49,068 nt of DNA from a bacterium. Its GTDB lineage: Bacteria > Myxococcota_A > Bradymonadia > UBA7976 > UBA1532. The notes under the pieces are model-generated. The model was given only the letters and a program-made list of their open reading frames with translations, made no database searches and was not told the origin of the DNA. Below are positions 48,878 through 49,068 of the stretch, piece by piece (position 1 is the first letter of the stretch; every line of letters starts with the position of its first letter). A program made the position numbers and the translations under genes. The stretch is taken from contig JAUHXL010000003.1 in the NCBI GenBank assembly GCA_030426945.1, forward strand, positions 1-49,068, given 5' to 3'.

Positions 48878-49068
48878 ATGCGCGGCAGGACGTTGAGGGT
48901 GGCGGTGGCGCTGGTGGTGCTGGCGGCGTGGGGCTGCGACGACGGCGGCAGCGGCGACGACGGCGCGGGGGGCGCGGGCGGCGGCGCCGACGCGGCGGTC
49001 GGCGCCGGCGGATCGCCGGGCATGGGTGGGGCGCCCGGCGTCGGCGGCGCGCCCGGCATGGGCGGGGC
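48878..49068 (+). CDS. Lipoprotein with Gly-rich stalk, 3' truncated by the window edge
   Basis: The open frame from ATG 48878 runs off the end of the window. The signal (RTLRVAVALVVLAAWGC, Cys20, lipobox AAWGC) and the following DDGGSGDDGAGGAGGG stalk with GMGGAPGVGGAPGMGG repeats are the same design as the lipoproteins at 39334 and 47681, so this is probably a third member of that group. AGGAGG ends four bases before the ATG. The functional domain lies outside the window. Confidence 0.75.
   Translation, partial: MRGRTLRVAVALVVLAAWGCDDGGSGDDGAGGAGGGADAAVGAGGSPGMGGAPGVGGAPGMGG

Noticed and set aside
1..49068. CRISPR arrays, tRNA/rRNA genes, insertion sequences, prophage, attachment sites
   Set aside because: No repeat-spacer pattern, cloverleaf, transposase, integrase or phage structural gene was recognised by reading; small RNAs without clear structure cannot be excluded.

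Overview
The window is a uniformly very GC-rich chromosomal segment, coding almost end to end. It most resembles a Myxococcota or related deltaproteobacterial genome (inference). The signs are many lipoproteins with Asp/Ala/Pro or Gly-rich linkers after the lipobox, a MYXO-CTERM-like C-terminus with thrombospondin type 3 repeats, a PATAN/DUF4388 protein with TPRs, VCBS and beta-propeller lipoproteins, and FTP/PepSY plus gluzincin secreted peptidases. I see no rRNA, tRNA, CRISPR array, insertion sequence or prophage genes.

Layout. 1-3.8 kb: the end of a TPR/beta-sandwich protein, then a minus-strand group (outer-membrane-like protein, ThiD-like protein lacking its catalytic motif, short lipoprotein, TerC-family membrane protein). 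3.9-14.3 kb: plus-strand envelope and secreted proteins (coiled-coil lipoprotein, large patatin phospholipase, PQQ-type sugar dehydrogenase, TPR protein, and a metallopeptidase whose propeptide is encoded by a separate, overlapping gene). 14.7-23.8 kb: the most interesting locus, six co-directional genes, five of whose junctions include four 4-base overlaps: SF1 DNA2/UPF1-like helicase, a possible winged-helix protein, a large coiled-coil protein, a TerY-like vWA protein, a PP2C phosphatase, and a Ser/Thr-kinase-like protein with a zinc ribbon. The last three form a TerY-P type phospho-switch.

23.9-31.1 kb: Ni/Co transporter, small lipoprotein and small cytosolic protein, a DUF2914 protein, a zinc-ribbon protein, a fused nucleotidyltransferase/CDP-alcohol phosphotransferase resembling inositol-phosphate enzymes, pyroglutamyl peptidase, a DUF938 methyltransferase and a BtpA-family TIM barrel. 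31.2-34.0 kb: a coupled operon of TPR-PATAN protein, HEAT-repeat protein and methyltransferase. 34.0-39.1 kb: aminotransferase, MYXO-CTERM surface protein, fatty acid hydroxylase-family protein, CDP-alcohol phosphatidyltransferase and a coiled-coil membrane protein. 39.3-49.1 kb: five secreted lipoproteins (Gly-rich/Cys-rich, VCBS, beta-propeller, Kazal-like, and one running off the end), interleaved with a DUF2914 membrane protein, uracil-DNA glycosylase (ung) and an isopenicillin-N-synthase-like oxygenase.

The best candidate for an undescribed system is 14743-23819: a DNA helicase and two proteins I cannot assign, in one tightly coupled operon with a vWA/phosphatase/kinase triad. The triad type is known from comparative genomics of Ter systems; this particular six-gene combination and the role of the two unassigned proteins are what need work.
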